From assembly GCA_947652605.1 (NCBI GenBank), contig CANTFG010000240.1:248001-312000 (forward strand): a stretch of 64,000 nt of DNA. Reading direction: 5' to 3'. A program made the position numbers and the translations under genes. The notes under the pieces are model-generated. The model was not told the origin of the DNA and did not search any database. It worked only from the letters and a program-made list of their open reading frames with translations. Each line of letters opens with the position of its first letter. Positions within the stretch are counted from its first letter, which is position 1. Below are positions 1 through 11,614 of the stretch, piece after piece. The DNA comes from Elmis aenea. Taxonomy: Eukaryota > Arthropoda > Insecta > Coleoptera > Elmidae.

Positions 1-135
1 ACAAACGGCATTATACTAAGAAAGTTAAACTCTATAACATGCTAAAATTTGAACAAAATCGTATGAGCCTTTTTCGAGAAAAAAATTCAACATTTTCAAA
101 ATTTTTAATTTTTTGAATAACTTTGTAAATAAAAT

Positions 136-150
136 TTCAAACTAGTTGAA
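136..150. other. Near-palindrome at monomer end, AACTAGTT core
   Basis: AACTAGTT is a perfect 8-bp palindrome, and TTCAA and TTGAA flank it with a single unpaired A, so almost the whole 15 bp is symmetric. It is present in nearly every monomer; a rare exception is the substituted copy near 29546. It sits beside the boundary used here to phase monomers and beside the zone where tail and head variants are linked. Confidence 0.6.
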
Positions 151-234
151 ACAAACGGCAATATACTAAGAAAGTTAAACTCTATAACATGCTAAAATTT
201 GAACAAAATCGTATGAGCCGTTTTCGAGAAAAAA

Positions 235-268
235 ATTCAAAATTTTCAAAATTTTTAATTTTTTGAAT
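235..268. other. Inverted repeat ATTCAAAA / TTTTGAAT
   Basis: ATTCAAAA at 235-242 and its reverse complement TTTTGAAT at 261-268 flank an 18-bp A+T-rich spacer. The arrangement recurs in most L monomers; the CAACATTTT subfamily breaks the left arm. It could extrude a small hairpin, though A+T-rich sequence gives such dyads easily by chance. No protein-binding role can be shown from sequence. Confidence 0.5.
237..254 (+). repeat. 9-bp tandem doublet inside L monomers
   Basis: TCAAAATTT occurs twice in direct succession at monomer bases 87-95 and 96-104. S monomers have one copy, so gain or loss of this unit by slippage explains the 150/141 difference. One L subfamily carries C to T in the second unit (TTAAAATTT), and a 141-bp hybrid class (for example 39406-39546) carries the same change in its only unit. 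The unit length is close to one helical turn. Confidence 0.85.
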
Positions 269-450
269 AACTTTGTAAATAAAATTTCAAACTAGTTGAA
301 ACAAACGGCAATATACTAAGAAAGTTAAACTCTATAACATGCTAAAATTTGAACAAAATCGTATGAGCCGTTTTCGAGAAAAAAATTCAAAATTTTCAAA
401 ATTTTTAATTTTTTGAATAACTTTGTAAATTAAAATTCAAACTAGTTGAA

Positions 451-590
451 ACAAACGGCATTATACTAAGAAAATTAAACTCTATTTTATGCTAAAATTT
501 GAACAAAATGTAACGAGTCGTTTTCGAAAAAAATTTCAAAATTTTTAATTTTTTGAATAACTTTGTAAATTAAAATTCAAACTAGTTGAA
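451..590 (+). repeat. 140-bp S variant (also 1473-1612)
   Basis: This S monomer has one A fewer in the run after TTTTCG than the 141-bp copies. I see it only here and at 1473-1612, both immediately followed by a 141-bp S monomer and then a GGT L monomer, 1022 bp apart. The shared neighbourhood shows the two are copies of one event. A homopolymer miscall is the alternative, but it would have to occur twice in equivalent places. Confidence 0.8.
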
Positions 591-731
591 ACAAACGGCA
601 TTATACTAAGAAAATTAAACTCTATTTTATGCTAAAATTTGAACAAAATGTAACGAGTCGTTTTCGAAAAAAAATTTCAAAATTTTTAATTTTTTGAATA
701 ACTTTGTAAATTAAAATTCAAACTAGTTGAA
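591..731 (+). repeat. Type S monomer (141 bp), reference copy
   Basis: This is a representative short monomer. It differs from L at AAAATT for AAAGTT (21-26), CTATTTTATGC for CTATAACATGC (31-41), GTAACGAG for CGTATGAG (60-67) and CGAAAAAAA for CGAGAAAAA. It has one rather than two TCAAAATTT units, which gives the 9-bp length difference. S subfamilies: TGCT with GAGTCG (this copy), TGCT with GAGCCG, TGCC with GAGCCG, and TACGCC (from 36773 rightward). S monomers never form long runs; they are interspersed, usually separated by one to six L units, and so set the rhythm of the higher-order repeats. Confidence 0.95.
661..670. other. TTTTCGAAAA palindrome in S monomers
   Basis: S monomers carry a perfect 10-bp palindrome centred on TCGA. 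L monomers read TTTTCGAGAA at the same place and keep only a shorter palindrome. A hybrid subfamily at 39838, 42629, 44820, 48039 and 50230 loses it through CG to CA (TTTTCAAAAA). It is a candidate protein-binding or structural dyad, without further support. Confidence 0.45.
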
Positions 732-1612
732 ACAAACGGCATTATACTAAGAAAGGTAAACTCTATAACATGCTAAAATTTGAACAAAATCGTATGAGCC
801 GTTTTCGAGAAAAAAATTCAAAATTTTCAAAATTTTTAATTTTTTGAATAACTTTGTAAATTAAAATTCAAACTAGTTGAAACAAACGGCATTATACTAA
901 GAAAATTAAACTCTATTTTATGCCAAAATTTGAACAAAATGTAACGAGCCGTTTTCGAAAAAAATTTTCAAAATTTTTAATTTTTTGAATAACTTTGTAA
1001 ATAAAATTTCAAACTAGTTGAAACAAACGGCAATATACTAAGAAAGTTAAACTCTATAACATGCTAAAATTTGAACAAAATCGTATGAGCCGTTTTCGAG
1101 AAAAAAATTCAAAATTTTTAAAATTTTTAATTTTTTGAATAACTTTGTAAATTAAAATTCAAACTAGTTGAAACAAACGGCATTATACTAAGAAAGTTAA
1201 ACTCTATAACATGCTAAAATTTGAACAAAATCGTATGAGCCGTTTTCGAGAAAAAAATTCAACATTTTCAAAATTTTTAATTTTTTGAATAACTTTGTAA
1301 ATAAAATTTCAAACTAGTTGAAACAAACGGCAATATACTAAGAAAGTTAAACTCTATAACATGCTAAAATTTGAACAAAATCGTATGAGCCGTTTTCGAG
1401 AAAAAAATTCAAAATTTTCAAAATTTTTAATTTTTTGAATAACTTTGTAAATTAAAATTCAAACTAGTTGAAACAAACGGCATTATACTAAGAAAATTAA
1501 ACTCTATTTTATGCTAAAATTTGAACAAAATGTAACGAGTCGTTTTCGAAAAAAATTTCAAAATTTTTAATTTTTTGAATAACTTTGTAAATTAAAATTC
1601 AAACTAGTTGAA

Positions 1613-4600
1613 ACAAACGGCATTATACTAAGAAAATTAAACTCTATTTTATGCTAAAATTTGAACAAAATGTAACGAGTCGTTTTCGAAAAAAAATTTC
1701 AAAATTTTTAATTTTTTGAATAACTTTGTAAATTAAAATTCAAACTAGTTGAAACAAACGGCATTATACTAAGAAAGGTAAACTCTATAACATGCTAAAA
1801 TTTGAACAAAATCGTATGAGCCGTTTTCGAGAAAAAAATTCAAAATTTTCAAAATTTTTAATTTTTTGAATAACTTTGTAAATAAAATTTCAAACTAGTT
1901 GAAACAAACGGCAATATACTAAGAAAGTTAAACTCTATAACATGCTAAAATTTGAACAAAATCGTATGAGCCGTTTTCGAGAAAAAAATTCAAAATTTTC
2001 AAAATTTTTAATTTTTTGAATAACTTTGTAAATTAAAATTCAAACTAGTTGAAACAAACGGCATTATACTAAGAAAATTAAACTCTATTTTATGCCAAAA
2101 TTTGAACAAAATGTAACGAGCCGTTTTCGAAAAAAATTTTCAAAATTTTTAATTTTTTGAATAACTTTGTAAATAAAATTTCAAACTAGTTGAAACAAAC
2201 GGCAATATACTAAGAAAGTTAAACTCTATAACATGCTAAAATTTGAACAAAATCGTATGAGCCGTTTTCGAGAAAAAAATTCAAAATTTTTAAAATTTTT
2301 AATTTTTTGAATAACTTTGTAAATTAAAATTCAAACTAGTTGAAACAAACGGCATTATACTAAGAAAATTAAACTCTATTTTATGCTAAAATTTGAACAA
2401 AATGTAACGAGCCGTTTTCGAAAAAAATTTTCAAAATTTTTAATTTTTTGAATAACTTTGTAAATTAAAATTCAAACTAGTTGAAACAAACGGCAATATA
2501 CTAAGAAAGTTAAACTCTATAACATGCTAAAATTTGAACAAAATCGTATGAGCCGTTTTCGAGAAAAAAATTCAAAATTTTCAAAATTTTTAATTTTTTG
2601 AATAACTTTGTAAATAAAATTTCAAACTAGTTGAAACAAACGGCAATATACTAAGAAAGTTAAACTCTATAACATGCTAAAATTTGAACAAAATCGTATG
2701 AGCCGTTTTCGAGAAAAAAATTCAAAATTTTCAAAATTTTTAATTTTTTGAATAACTTTGTAAATTAAAATTCAAACTAGTTGAAACAAACGGCATTATA
2801 CTAAGAAAATTAAACTCTATTTTATGCTAAAATTTGAACAAAATGTAACGAGTCGTTTTCGAAAAAAAATTTCAAAATTTTTAATTTTTTGAATAACTTT
2901 GTAAATTAAAATTCAAACTAGTTGAAACAAACGGCATTATACTAAGAAAGGTAAACTCTATAACATGCTAAAATTTGAACAAAATCGTATGAGCCGTTTT
3001 CGAGAAAAAAATTCAAAATTTTCAAAATTTTTAATTTTTTGAATAACTTTGTAAATAAAATTTCAAACTAGTTGAAACAAACGGCAATATACTAAGAAAG
3101 TTAAACTCTATAACATGCTAAAATTTGAACAAAATCGTATGAGCCGTTTTCGAGAAAAAAATTCAAAATTTTCAAAATTTTTAATTTTTTGAATAACTTT
3201 GTAAATTAAAATTCAAACTAGTTGAAACAAACGGCATTATACTAAGAAAATTAAACTCTATTTTATGCCAAAATTTGAACAAAATGTAACGAGCCGTTTT
3301 CGAAAAAAAATTTCAAAATTTTTAATTTTTTGAATAACTTTGTAAATAAAATTTCAAACTAGTTGAAACAAACGGCAATATACTAAGAAAGTTAAACTCT
3401 ATAACATGCTAAAATTTGAACAAAATCGTATGAGCCGTTTTCGAGAAAAAAATTCAAAATTTTCAAAATTTTTAATTTTTTGAATAACTTTGTAAATTAA
3501 AATTCAAACTAGTTGAAACAAACGGCATTATACTAAGAAAATTAAACTCTATTTTATGCTAAAATTTGAACAAAATGTAACGAGCCGTTTTCGAAAAAAA
3601 TTTTCAAAATTTTTAATTTTTTGAATAACTTTGTAAATTAAAATTCAAACTAGTTGAAACAAACGGCATTATACTAAGAAAGTTAAACTCTATAACATGC
3701 TAAAATTTGAACAAAATCGTATGAGCCGTTTTCGAGAAAAAAATTCAAAATTTTTAAAATTTTTAATTTTTTGAATAACTTTGTAAATTAAAATTCAAAC
3801 TAGTTGAAACAAACGGCATTATACTAAGAAAGTTAAACTCTATAACATGCTAAAATTTGAACAAAATCGTATGAGCCTTTTTCGAGAAAAAAATTCAACA
3901 TTTTCAAAATTTTTAATTTTTTGAATAACTTTGTAAATAAAATTTCAAACTAGTTGAAACAAACGGCAATATACTAAGAAAGTTAAACTCTATAACATGC
4001 TAAAATTTGAACAAAATCGTATGAGCCGTTTTCGAGAAAAAAATTCAAAATTTTCAAAATTTTTAATTTTTTGAATAACTTTGTAAATTAAAATTCAAAC
4101 TAGTTGAAACAAACGGCATTATACTAAGAAAATTAAACTCTATTTTATGCTAAAATTTGAACAAAATGTAACGAGCCGTTTTCGAAAAAAATTTTCAAAA
4201 TTTTTAATTTTTTGAATAACTTTGTAAATTAAAATTCAAACTAGTTGAAACAAACGGCATTATACTAAGAAAGTTAAACTCTATAACATGCTAAAATTTG
4301 AACAAAATCGTATGAGCCGTTTTCGAGAAAAAAATTCAAAATTTTTAAAATTTTTAATTTTTTGAATAACTTTGTAAATTAAAATTCAAACTAGTTGAAA
4401 CAAACGGCATTATACTAAGAAAGTTAAACTCTATAACATGCTAAAATTTGAACAAAATCGTATGAGCCTTTTTCGAGAAAAAAATTCAACATTTTCAAAA
4501 TTTTTAATTTTTTGAATAACTTTGTAAATAAAATTTCAAACTAGTTGAAACAAACGGCAATATACTAAGAAAGTTAAACTCTATAACATGCTAAAATTTG

Positions 4601-6613
4601 AACAAAATCGTATGAGCCGTTTTCGAGAAAAAAATTCAAAATTTTCAAAATTTTTAATTTTTTGAATAACTTTGTAAATTAAAATTCAAACTAGTTGAAA
4701 CAAACGGCATTATACTAAGAAAATTAAACTCTATTTTATGCTAAAATTTGAACAAAATGTAACGAGTCGTTTTCGAAAAAAAATTTCAAAATTTTTAATT
4801 TTTTGAATAACTTTGTAAATTAAAATTCAAACTAGTTGAAACAAACGGCATTATACTAAGAAAGGTAAACTCTATAACATGCTAAAATTTGAACAAAATC
4901 GTATGAGCCTTTTTCGAGAAAAAAATTCAACATTTTCAAAATTTTTAATTTTTTGAATAACTTTGTAAATAAAATTTCAAACTAGTTGAAACAAACGGCA
5001 ATATACTAAGAAAGTTAAACTCTATAACATGCTAAAATTTGAACAAAATCGTATGAGCCGTTTTCGAGAAAAAAATTCAAAATTTTCAAAATTTTTAATT
5101 TTTTGAATAACTTTGTAAATAAAATTTCAAACTAGTTGAAACAAACGGCAATATACTAAGAAAGTTAAACTCTATAACATGCTAAAATTTGAACAAAATC
5201 GTATGAGCCGTTTTCGAGAAAAAAATTCAAAATTTTCAAAATTTTTAATTTTTTGAATAACTTTGTAAATTAAAATTCAAACTAGTTGAAACAAACGGCA
5301 TTATACTAAGAAAATTAAACTCTATTTTATGCTAAAATTTGAACAAAATGTAACGAGTCGTTTTCGAAAAAAAATTTCAAAATTTTTAATTTTTTGAATA
5401 ACTTTGTAAATTAAAATTCAAACTAGTTGAAACAAACGGCATTATACTAAGAAAGGTAAACTCTATAACATGCTAAAATTTGAACAAAATCGTATGAGCC
5501 GTTTTCGAGAAAAAAATTCAAAATTTTCAAAATTTTTAATTTTTTGAATAACTTTGTAAATAAAATTTCAAACTAGTTGAAACAAACGGCAATATACTAA
5601 GAAAGTTAAACTCTATAACATGCTAAAATTTGAACAAAATCGTATGAGCCGTTTTCGAGAAAAAAATTCAAAATTTTCAAAATTTTTAATTTTTTGAATA
5701 ACTTTGTAAATTAAAATTCAAACTAGTTGAAACAAACGGCATTATACTAAGAAAATTAAACTCTATTTTATGCCAAAATTTGAACAAAATGTAACGAGCC
5801 GTTTTCGAAAAAAAATTTCAAAATTTTTAATTTTTTGAATAACTTTGTAAATAAAATTTCAAACTAGTTGAAACAAACGGCAATATACTAAGAAAGTTAA
5901 ACTCTATAACATGCTAAAATTTGAACAAAATCGTATGAGCCGTTTTCGAGAAAAAAATTCAAAATTTTCAAAATTTTTAATTTTTTGAATAACTTTGTAA
6001 ATTAAAATTCAAACTAGTTGAAACAAACGGCATTATACTAAGAAAATTAAACTCTATTTTATGCTAAAATTTGAACAAAATGTAACGAGCCGTTTTCGAA
6101 AAAAATTTTCAAAATTTTTAATTTTTTGAATAACTTTGTAAATTAAAATTCAAACTAGTTGAAACAAACGGCATTATACTAAGAAAGTTAAACTCTATAA
6201 CATGCTAAAATTTGAACAAAATCGTATGAGCCGTTTTCGAGAAAAAAATTCAAAATTTTTAAAATTTTTAATTTTTTGAATAACTTTGTAAATTAAAATT
6301 CAAACTAGTTGAAACAAACGGCATTATACTAAGAAAGTTAAACTCTATAACATGCTAAAATTTGAACAAAATCGTATGAGCCTTTTTCGAGAAAAAAATT
6401 CAACATTTTCAAAATTTTTAATTTTTTGAATAACTTTGTAAATAAAATTTCAAACTAGTTGAAACAAACGGCAATATACTAAGAAAGTTAAACTCTATAA
6501 CATGCTAAAATTTGAACAAAATCGTATGAGCCGTTTTCGAGAAAAAAATTCAAAATTTTCAAAATTTTTAATTTTTTGAATAACTTTGTAAATTAAAATT
6601 CAAACTAGTTGAA
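1613..6613 (+). repeat. 5001-bp higher-order repeat, copy 1
   Basis: This block has thirty-four monomers (23 L, 11 S). It starts with the GAGTCG S monomer at 1613 and includes four GGT L monomers at 1754, 2927, 4841 and 5432. Order and subtype match copy 2 (6614-11614) monomer by monomer at a constant 5001-bp offset. The difference I noticed is at 1754, which reads CCG where 6755 reads CCT. Within the unit, shorter motifs such as GGT, GGCAA, S(TGCC), GGCAA, S(TGCT) recur, so it is itself built from older sub-blocks. To the left the match stops between 1473 (S) and 6464 (L). Confidence 0.88.
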
Positions 6614-9600
6614 ACAAACGGCATTATACTAAGAAAATTAAACTCTATTTTATGCTAAAATTTGAACAAAATGTAACGAGTCGTTTTCGAAAAAAAATTT
6701 CAAAATTTTTAATTTTTTGAATAACTTTGTAAATTAAAATTCAAACTAGTTGAAACAAACGGCATTATACTAAGAAAGGTAAACTCTATAACATGCTAAA
6801 ATTTGAACAAAATCGTATGAGCCTTTTTCGAGAAAAAAATTCAAAATTTTCAAAATTTTTAATTTTTTGAATAACTTTGTAAATAAAATTTCAAACTAGT
6901 TGAAACAAACGGCAATATACTAAGAAAGTTAAACTCTATAACATGCTAAAATTTGAACAAAATCGTATGAGCCGTTTTCGAGAAAAAAATTCAAAATTTT
7001 CAAAATTTTTAATTTTTTGAATAACTTTGTAAATTAAAATTCAAACTAGTTGAAACAAACGGCATTATACTAAGAAAATTAAACTCTATTTTATGCCAAA
7101 ATTTGAACAAAATGTAACGAGCCGTTTTCGAAAAAAATTTTCAAAATTTTTAATTTTTTGAATAACTTTGTAAATAAAATTTCAAACTAGTTGAAACAAA
7201 CGGCAATATACTAAGAAAGTTAAACTCTATAACATGCTAAAATTTGAACAAAATCGTATGAGCCGTTTTCGAGAAAAAAATTCAAAATTTTTAAAATTTT
7301 TAATTTTTTGAATAACTTTGTAAATTAAAATTCAAACTAGTTGAAACAAACGGCATTATACTAAGAAAATTAAACTCTATTTTATGCTAAAATTTGAACA
7401 AAATGTAACGAGCCGTTTTCGAAAAAAATTTTCAAAATTTTTAATTTTTTGAATAACTTTGTAAATTAAAATTCAAACTAGTTGAAACAAACGGCAATAT
7501 ACTAAGAAAGTTAAACTCTATAACATGCTAAAATTTGAACAAAATCGTATGAGCCGTTTTCGAGAAAAAAATTCAAAATTTTCAAAATTTTTAATTTTTT
7601 GAATAACTTTGTAAATAAAATTTCAAACTAGTTGAAACAAACGGCAATATACTAAGAAAGTTAAACTCTATAACATGCTAAAATTTGAACAAAATCGTAT
7701 GAGCCGTTTTCGAGAAAAAAATTCAAAATTTTCAAAATTTTTAATTTTTTGAATAACTTTGTAAATTAAAATTCAAACTAGTTGAAACAAACGGCATTAT
7801 ACTAAGAAAATTAAACTCTATTTTATGCTAAAATTTGAACAAAATGTAACGAGTCGTTTTCGAAAAAAAATTTCAAAATTTTTAATTTTTTGAATAACTT
7901 TGTAAATTAAAATTCAAACTAGTTGAAACAAACGGCATTATACTAAGAAAGGTAAACTCTATAACATGCTAAAATTTGAACAAAATCGTATGAGCCGTTT
8001 TCGAGAAAAAAATTCAAAATTTTCAAAATTTTTAATTTTTTGAATAACTTTGTAAATAAAATTTCAAACTAGTTGAAACAAACGGCAATATACTAAGAAA
8101 GTTAAACTCTATAACATGCTAAAATTTGAACAAAATCGTATGAGCCGTTTTCGAGAAAAAAATTCAAAATTTTCAAAATTTTTAATTTTTTGAATAACTT
8201 TGTAAATTAAAATTCAAACTAGTTGAAACAAACGGCATTATACTAAGAAAATTAAACTCTATTTTATGCCAAAATTTGAACAAAATGTAACGAGCCGTTT
8301 TCGAAAAAAAATTTCAAAATTTTTAATTTTTTGAATAACTTTGTAAATAAAATTTCAAACTAGTTGAAACAAACGGCAATATACTAAGAAAGTTAAACTC
8401 TATAACATGCTAAAATTTGAACAAAATCGTATGAGCCGTTTTCGAGAAAAAAATTCAAAATTTTCAAAATTTTTAATTTTTTGAATAACTTTGTAAATTA
8501 AAATTCAAACTAGTTGAAACAAACGGCATTATACTAAGAAAATTAAACTCTATTTTATGCTAAAATTTGAACAAAATGTAACGAGCCGTTTTCGAAAAAA
8601 ATTTTCAAAATTTTTAATTTTTTGAATAACTTTGTAAATTAAAATTCAAACTAGTTGAAACAAACGGCATTATACTAAGAAAGTTAAACTCTATAACATG
8701 CTAAAATTTGAACAAAATCGTATGAGCCGTTTTCGAGAAAAAAATTCAAAATTTTTAAAATTTTTAATTTTTTGAATAACTTTGTAAATTAAAATTCAAA
8801 CTAGTTGAAACAAACGGCATTATACTAAGAAAGTTAAACTCTATAACATGCTAAAATTTGAACAAAATCGTATGAGCCTTTTTCGAGAAAAAAATTCAAC
8901 ATTTTCAAAATTTTTAATTTTTTGAATAACTTTGTAAATAAAATTTCAAACTAGTTGAAACAAACGGCAATATACTAAGAAAGTTAAACTCTATAACATG
9001 CTAAAATTTGAACAAAATCGTATGAGCCGTTTTCGAGAAAAAAATTCAAAATTTTCAAAATTTTTAATTTTTTGAATAACTTTGTAAATTAAAATTCAAA
9101 CTAGTTGAAACAAACGGCATTATACTAAGAAAATTAAACTCTATTTTATGCTAAAATTTGAACAAAATGTAACGAGCCGTTTTCGAAAAAAATTTTCAAA
9201 ATTTTTAATTTTTTGAATAACTTTGTAAATTAAAATTCAAACTAGTTGAAACAAACGGCATTATACTAAGAAAGTTAAACTCTATAACATGCTAAAATTT
9301 GAACAAAATCGTATGAGCCGTTTTCGAGAAAAAAATTCAAAATTTTTAAAATTTTTAATTTTTTGAATAACTTTGTAAATTAAAATTCAAACTAGTTGAA
9401 ACAAACGGCATTATACTAAGAAAGTTAAACTCTATAACATGCTAAAATTTGAACAAAATCGTATGAGCCTTTTTCGAGAAAAAAATTCAACATTTTCAAA
9501 ATTTTTAATTTTTTGAATAACTTTGTAAATAAAATTTCAAACTAGTTGAAACAAACGGCAATATACTAAGAAAGTTAAACTCTATAACATGCTAAAATTT

Positions 9601-11614
9601 GAACAAAATCGTATGAGCCGTTTTCGAGAAAAAAATTCAAAATTTTCAAAATTTTTAATTTTTTGAATAACTTTGTAAATTAAAATTCAAACTAGTTGAA
9701 ACAAACGGCATTATACTAAGAAAATTAAACTCTATTTTATGCTAAAATTTGAACAAAATGTAACGAGTCGTTTTCGAAAAAAAATTTCAAAATTTTTAAT
9801 TTTTTGAATAACTTTGTAAATTAAAATTCAAACTAGTTGAAACAAACGGCATTATACTAAGAAAGGTAAACTCTATAACATGCTAAAATTTGAACAAAAT
9901 CGTATGAGCCTTTTTCGAGAAAAAAATTCAACATTTTCAAAATTTTTAATTTTTTGAATAACTTTGTAAATAAAATTTCAAACTAGTTGAAACAAACGGC
10001 AATATACTAAGAAAGTTAAACTCTATAACATGCTAAAATTTGAACAAAATCGTATGAGCCGTTTTCGAGAAAAAAATTCAAAATTTTCAAAATTTTTAAT
10101 TTTTTGAATAACTTTGTAAATAAAATTTCAAACTAGTTGAAACAAACGGCAATATACTAAGAAAGTTAAACTCTATAACATGCTAAAATTTGAACAAAAT
10201 CGTATGAGCCGTTTTCGAGAAAAAAATTCAAAATTTTCAAAATTTTTAATTTTTTGAATAACTTTGTAAATTAAAATTCAAACTAGTTGAAACAAACGGC
10301 ATTATACTAAGAAAATTAAACTCTATTTTATGCTAAAATTTGAACAAAATGTAACGAGTCGTTTTCGAAAAAAAATTTCAAAATTTTTAATTTTTTGAAT
10401 AACTTTGTAAATTAAAATTCAAACTAGTTGAAACAAACGGCATTATACTAAGAAAGGTAAACTCTATAACATGCTAAAATTTGAACAAAATCGTATGAGC
10501 CGTTTTCGAGAAAAAAATTCAAAATTTTCAAAATTTTTAATTTTTTGAATAACTTTGTAAATAAAATTTCAAACTAGTTGAAACAAACGGCAATATACTA
10601 AGAAAGTTAAACTCTATAACATGCTAAAATTTGAACAAAATCGTATGAGCCGTTTTCGAGAAAAAAATTCAAAATTTTCAAAATTTTTAATTTTTTGAAT
10701 AACTTTGTAAATTAAAATTCAAACTAGTTGAAACAAACGGCATTATACTAAGAAAATTAAACTCTATTTTATGCCAAAATTTGAACAAAATGTAACGAGC
10801 CGTTTTCGAAAAAAAATTTCAAAATTTTTAATTTTTTGAATAACTTTGTAAATAAAATTTCAAACTAGTTGAAACAAACGGCAATATACTAAGAAAGTTA
10901 AACTCTATAACATGCTAAAATTTGAACAAAATCGTATGAGCCGTTTTCGAGAAAAAAATTCAAAATTTTCAAAATTTTTAATTTTTTGAATAACTTTGTA
11001 AATTAAAATTCAAACTAGTTGAAACAAACGGCATTATACTAAGAAAATTAAACTCTATTTTATGCTAAAATTTGAACAAAATGTAACGAGCCGTTTTCGA
11101 AAAAAATTTTCAAAATTTTTAATTTTTTGAATAACTTTGTAAATTAAAATTCAAACTAGTTGAAACAAACGGCATTATACTAAGAAAGTTAAACTCTATA
11201 ACATGCTAAAATTTGAACAAAATCGTATGAGCCGTTTTCGAGAAAAAAATTCAAAATTTTTAAAATTTTTAATTTTTTGAATAACTTTGTAAATTAAAAT
11301 TCAAACTAGTTGAAACAAACGGCATTATACTAAGAAAGTTAAACTCTATAACATGCTAAAATTTGAACAAAATCGTATGAGCCTTTTTCGAGAAAAAAAT
11401 TCAACATTTTCAAAATTTTTAATTTTTTGAATAACTTTGTAAATAAAATTTCAAACTAGTTGAAACAAACGGCAATATACTAAGAAAGTTAAACTCTATA
11501 ACATGCTAAAATTTGAACAAAATCGTATGAGCCGTTTTCGAGAAAAAAATTCAAAATTTTCAAAATTTTTAATTTTTTGAATAACTTTGTAAATTAAAAT
11601 TCAAACTAGTTGAA
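6614..11614 (+). repeat. 5001-bp higher-order repeat, copy 2
   Basis: This is the second tandem copy of the 34-monomer unit. Matching landmarks include the irregular boundary at 7346-7487 (TAAAATT tail followed by GGCAA), equivalent to 2345-2486, and the GGT/CCT/CAACATTTT monomer at 9842, equivalent to 4841. The pattern also matches for two more monomers, 11615 (S) and 11756 (GGT), before diverging at 11906, where an extra AAAATTT-tailed L monomer appears. Confidence 0.88.

Larger units (their letters stand above)
151..300 (+). repeat. Type L monomer (150 bp), reference copy
   Basis: This is a representative long monomer. Diagnostic sites in order: base 11 is A (GGCAA) or T (GGCAT); bases 24-26 read GTT, or GGT in one subfamily; CTATAACATGCT at about 31-42; CGTATGAG at 60-67; CCG at 68-70, or CCT in another subfamily; CGAGAAAAAAA at 75-85; two tandem TCAAAATTT units at 87-104; and a tail at 131-137 reading either AAAATTT or TAAAATT. 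L monomers are the majority class, roughly two thirds of all units. Recognisable L subfamilies include GGT, CCT plus CAACATTTT, TTTTTAAAA (C to T in the second 9-bp unit), GCTTAAATTT, CTGAG, ACACACGG, and AACTTTTTG. Confidence 0.95.
1..1612 (+). repeat. Left-edge block with 1022-bp internal repeat
   Basis: There are eleven monomers. The order S140, S141, GGT-L at 451-881 recurs at 1473-1903, an offset of 1022 bp; the similarity begins at about 301 and 1323. The first monomer (1-150) is the CCT/CAACATTTT L subfamily. The block is probably the right part of a larger unit cut by the window edge. Confidence 0.8.

Noticed and set aside
86..118. Rho-independent terminators or promoters in the A- and T-runs
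   Set aside because: The dyads are A+T-only without a G+C stem, and they recur hundreds of times without genes; base composition explains them.
141..160. CENP-B box
   Set aside because: GTTGAAACAAACGGCA at the monomer junction resembles parts of the box, but the spacing between GTTG and AAACGG is longer by three bases and the CGGG end reads CGGC. The TTCG near base 74 lacks the CGGG partner. The required core is not met.
189..266. Small open reading frame starting at ATGCTAAAATTT in every L monomer (about 25 codons, ending TGA)
   Set aside because: It recurs only because the monomer recurs; it is short, low in complexity, ends within each monomer and has no start context or constraint pattern. 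All six frames are closed in each L unit, so no longer reading frame spans monomers.
451..1612. 140-bp monomers as sequencing homopolymer errors
   Set aside because: Both occur in equivalent positions of a 1022-bp local repeat, so a copied one-base deletion is more likely, though a systematic consensus error cannot be excluded without reads.
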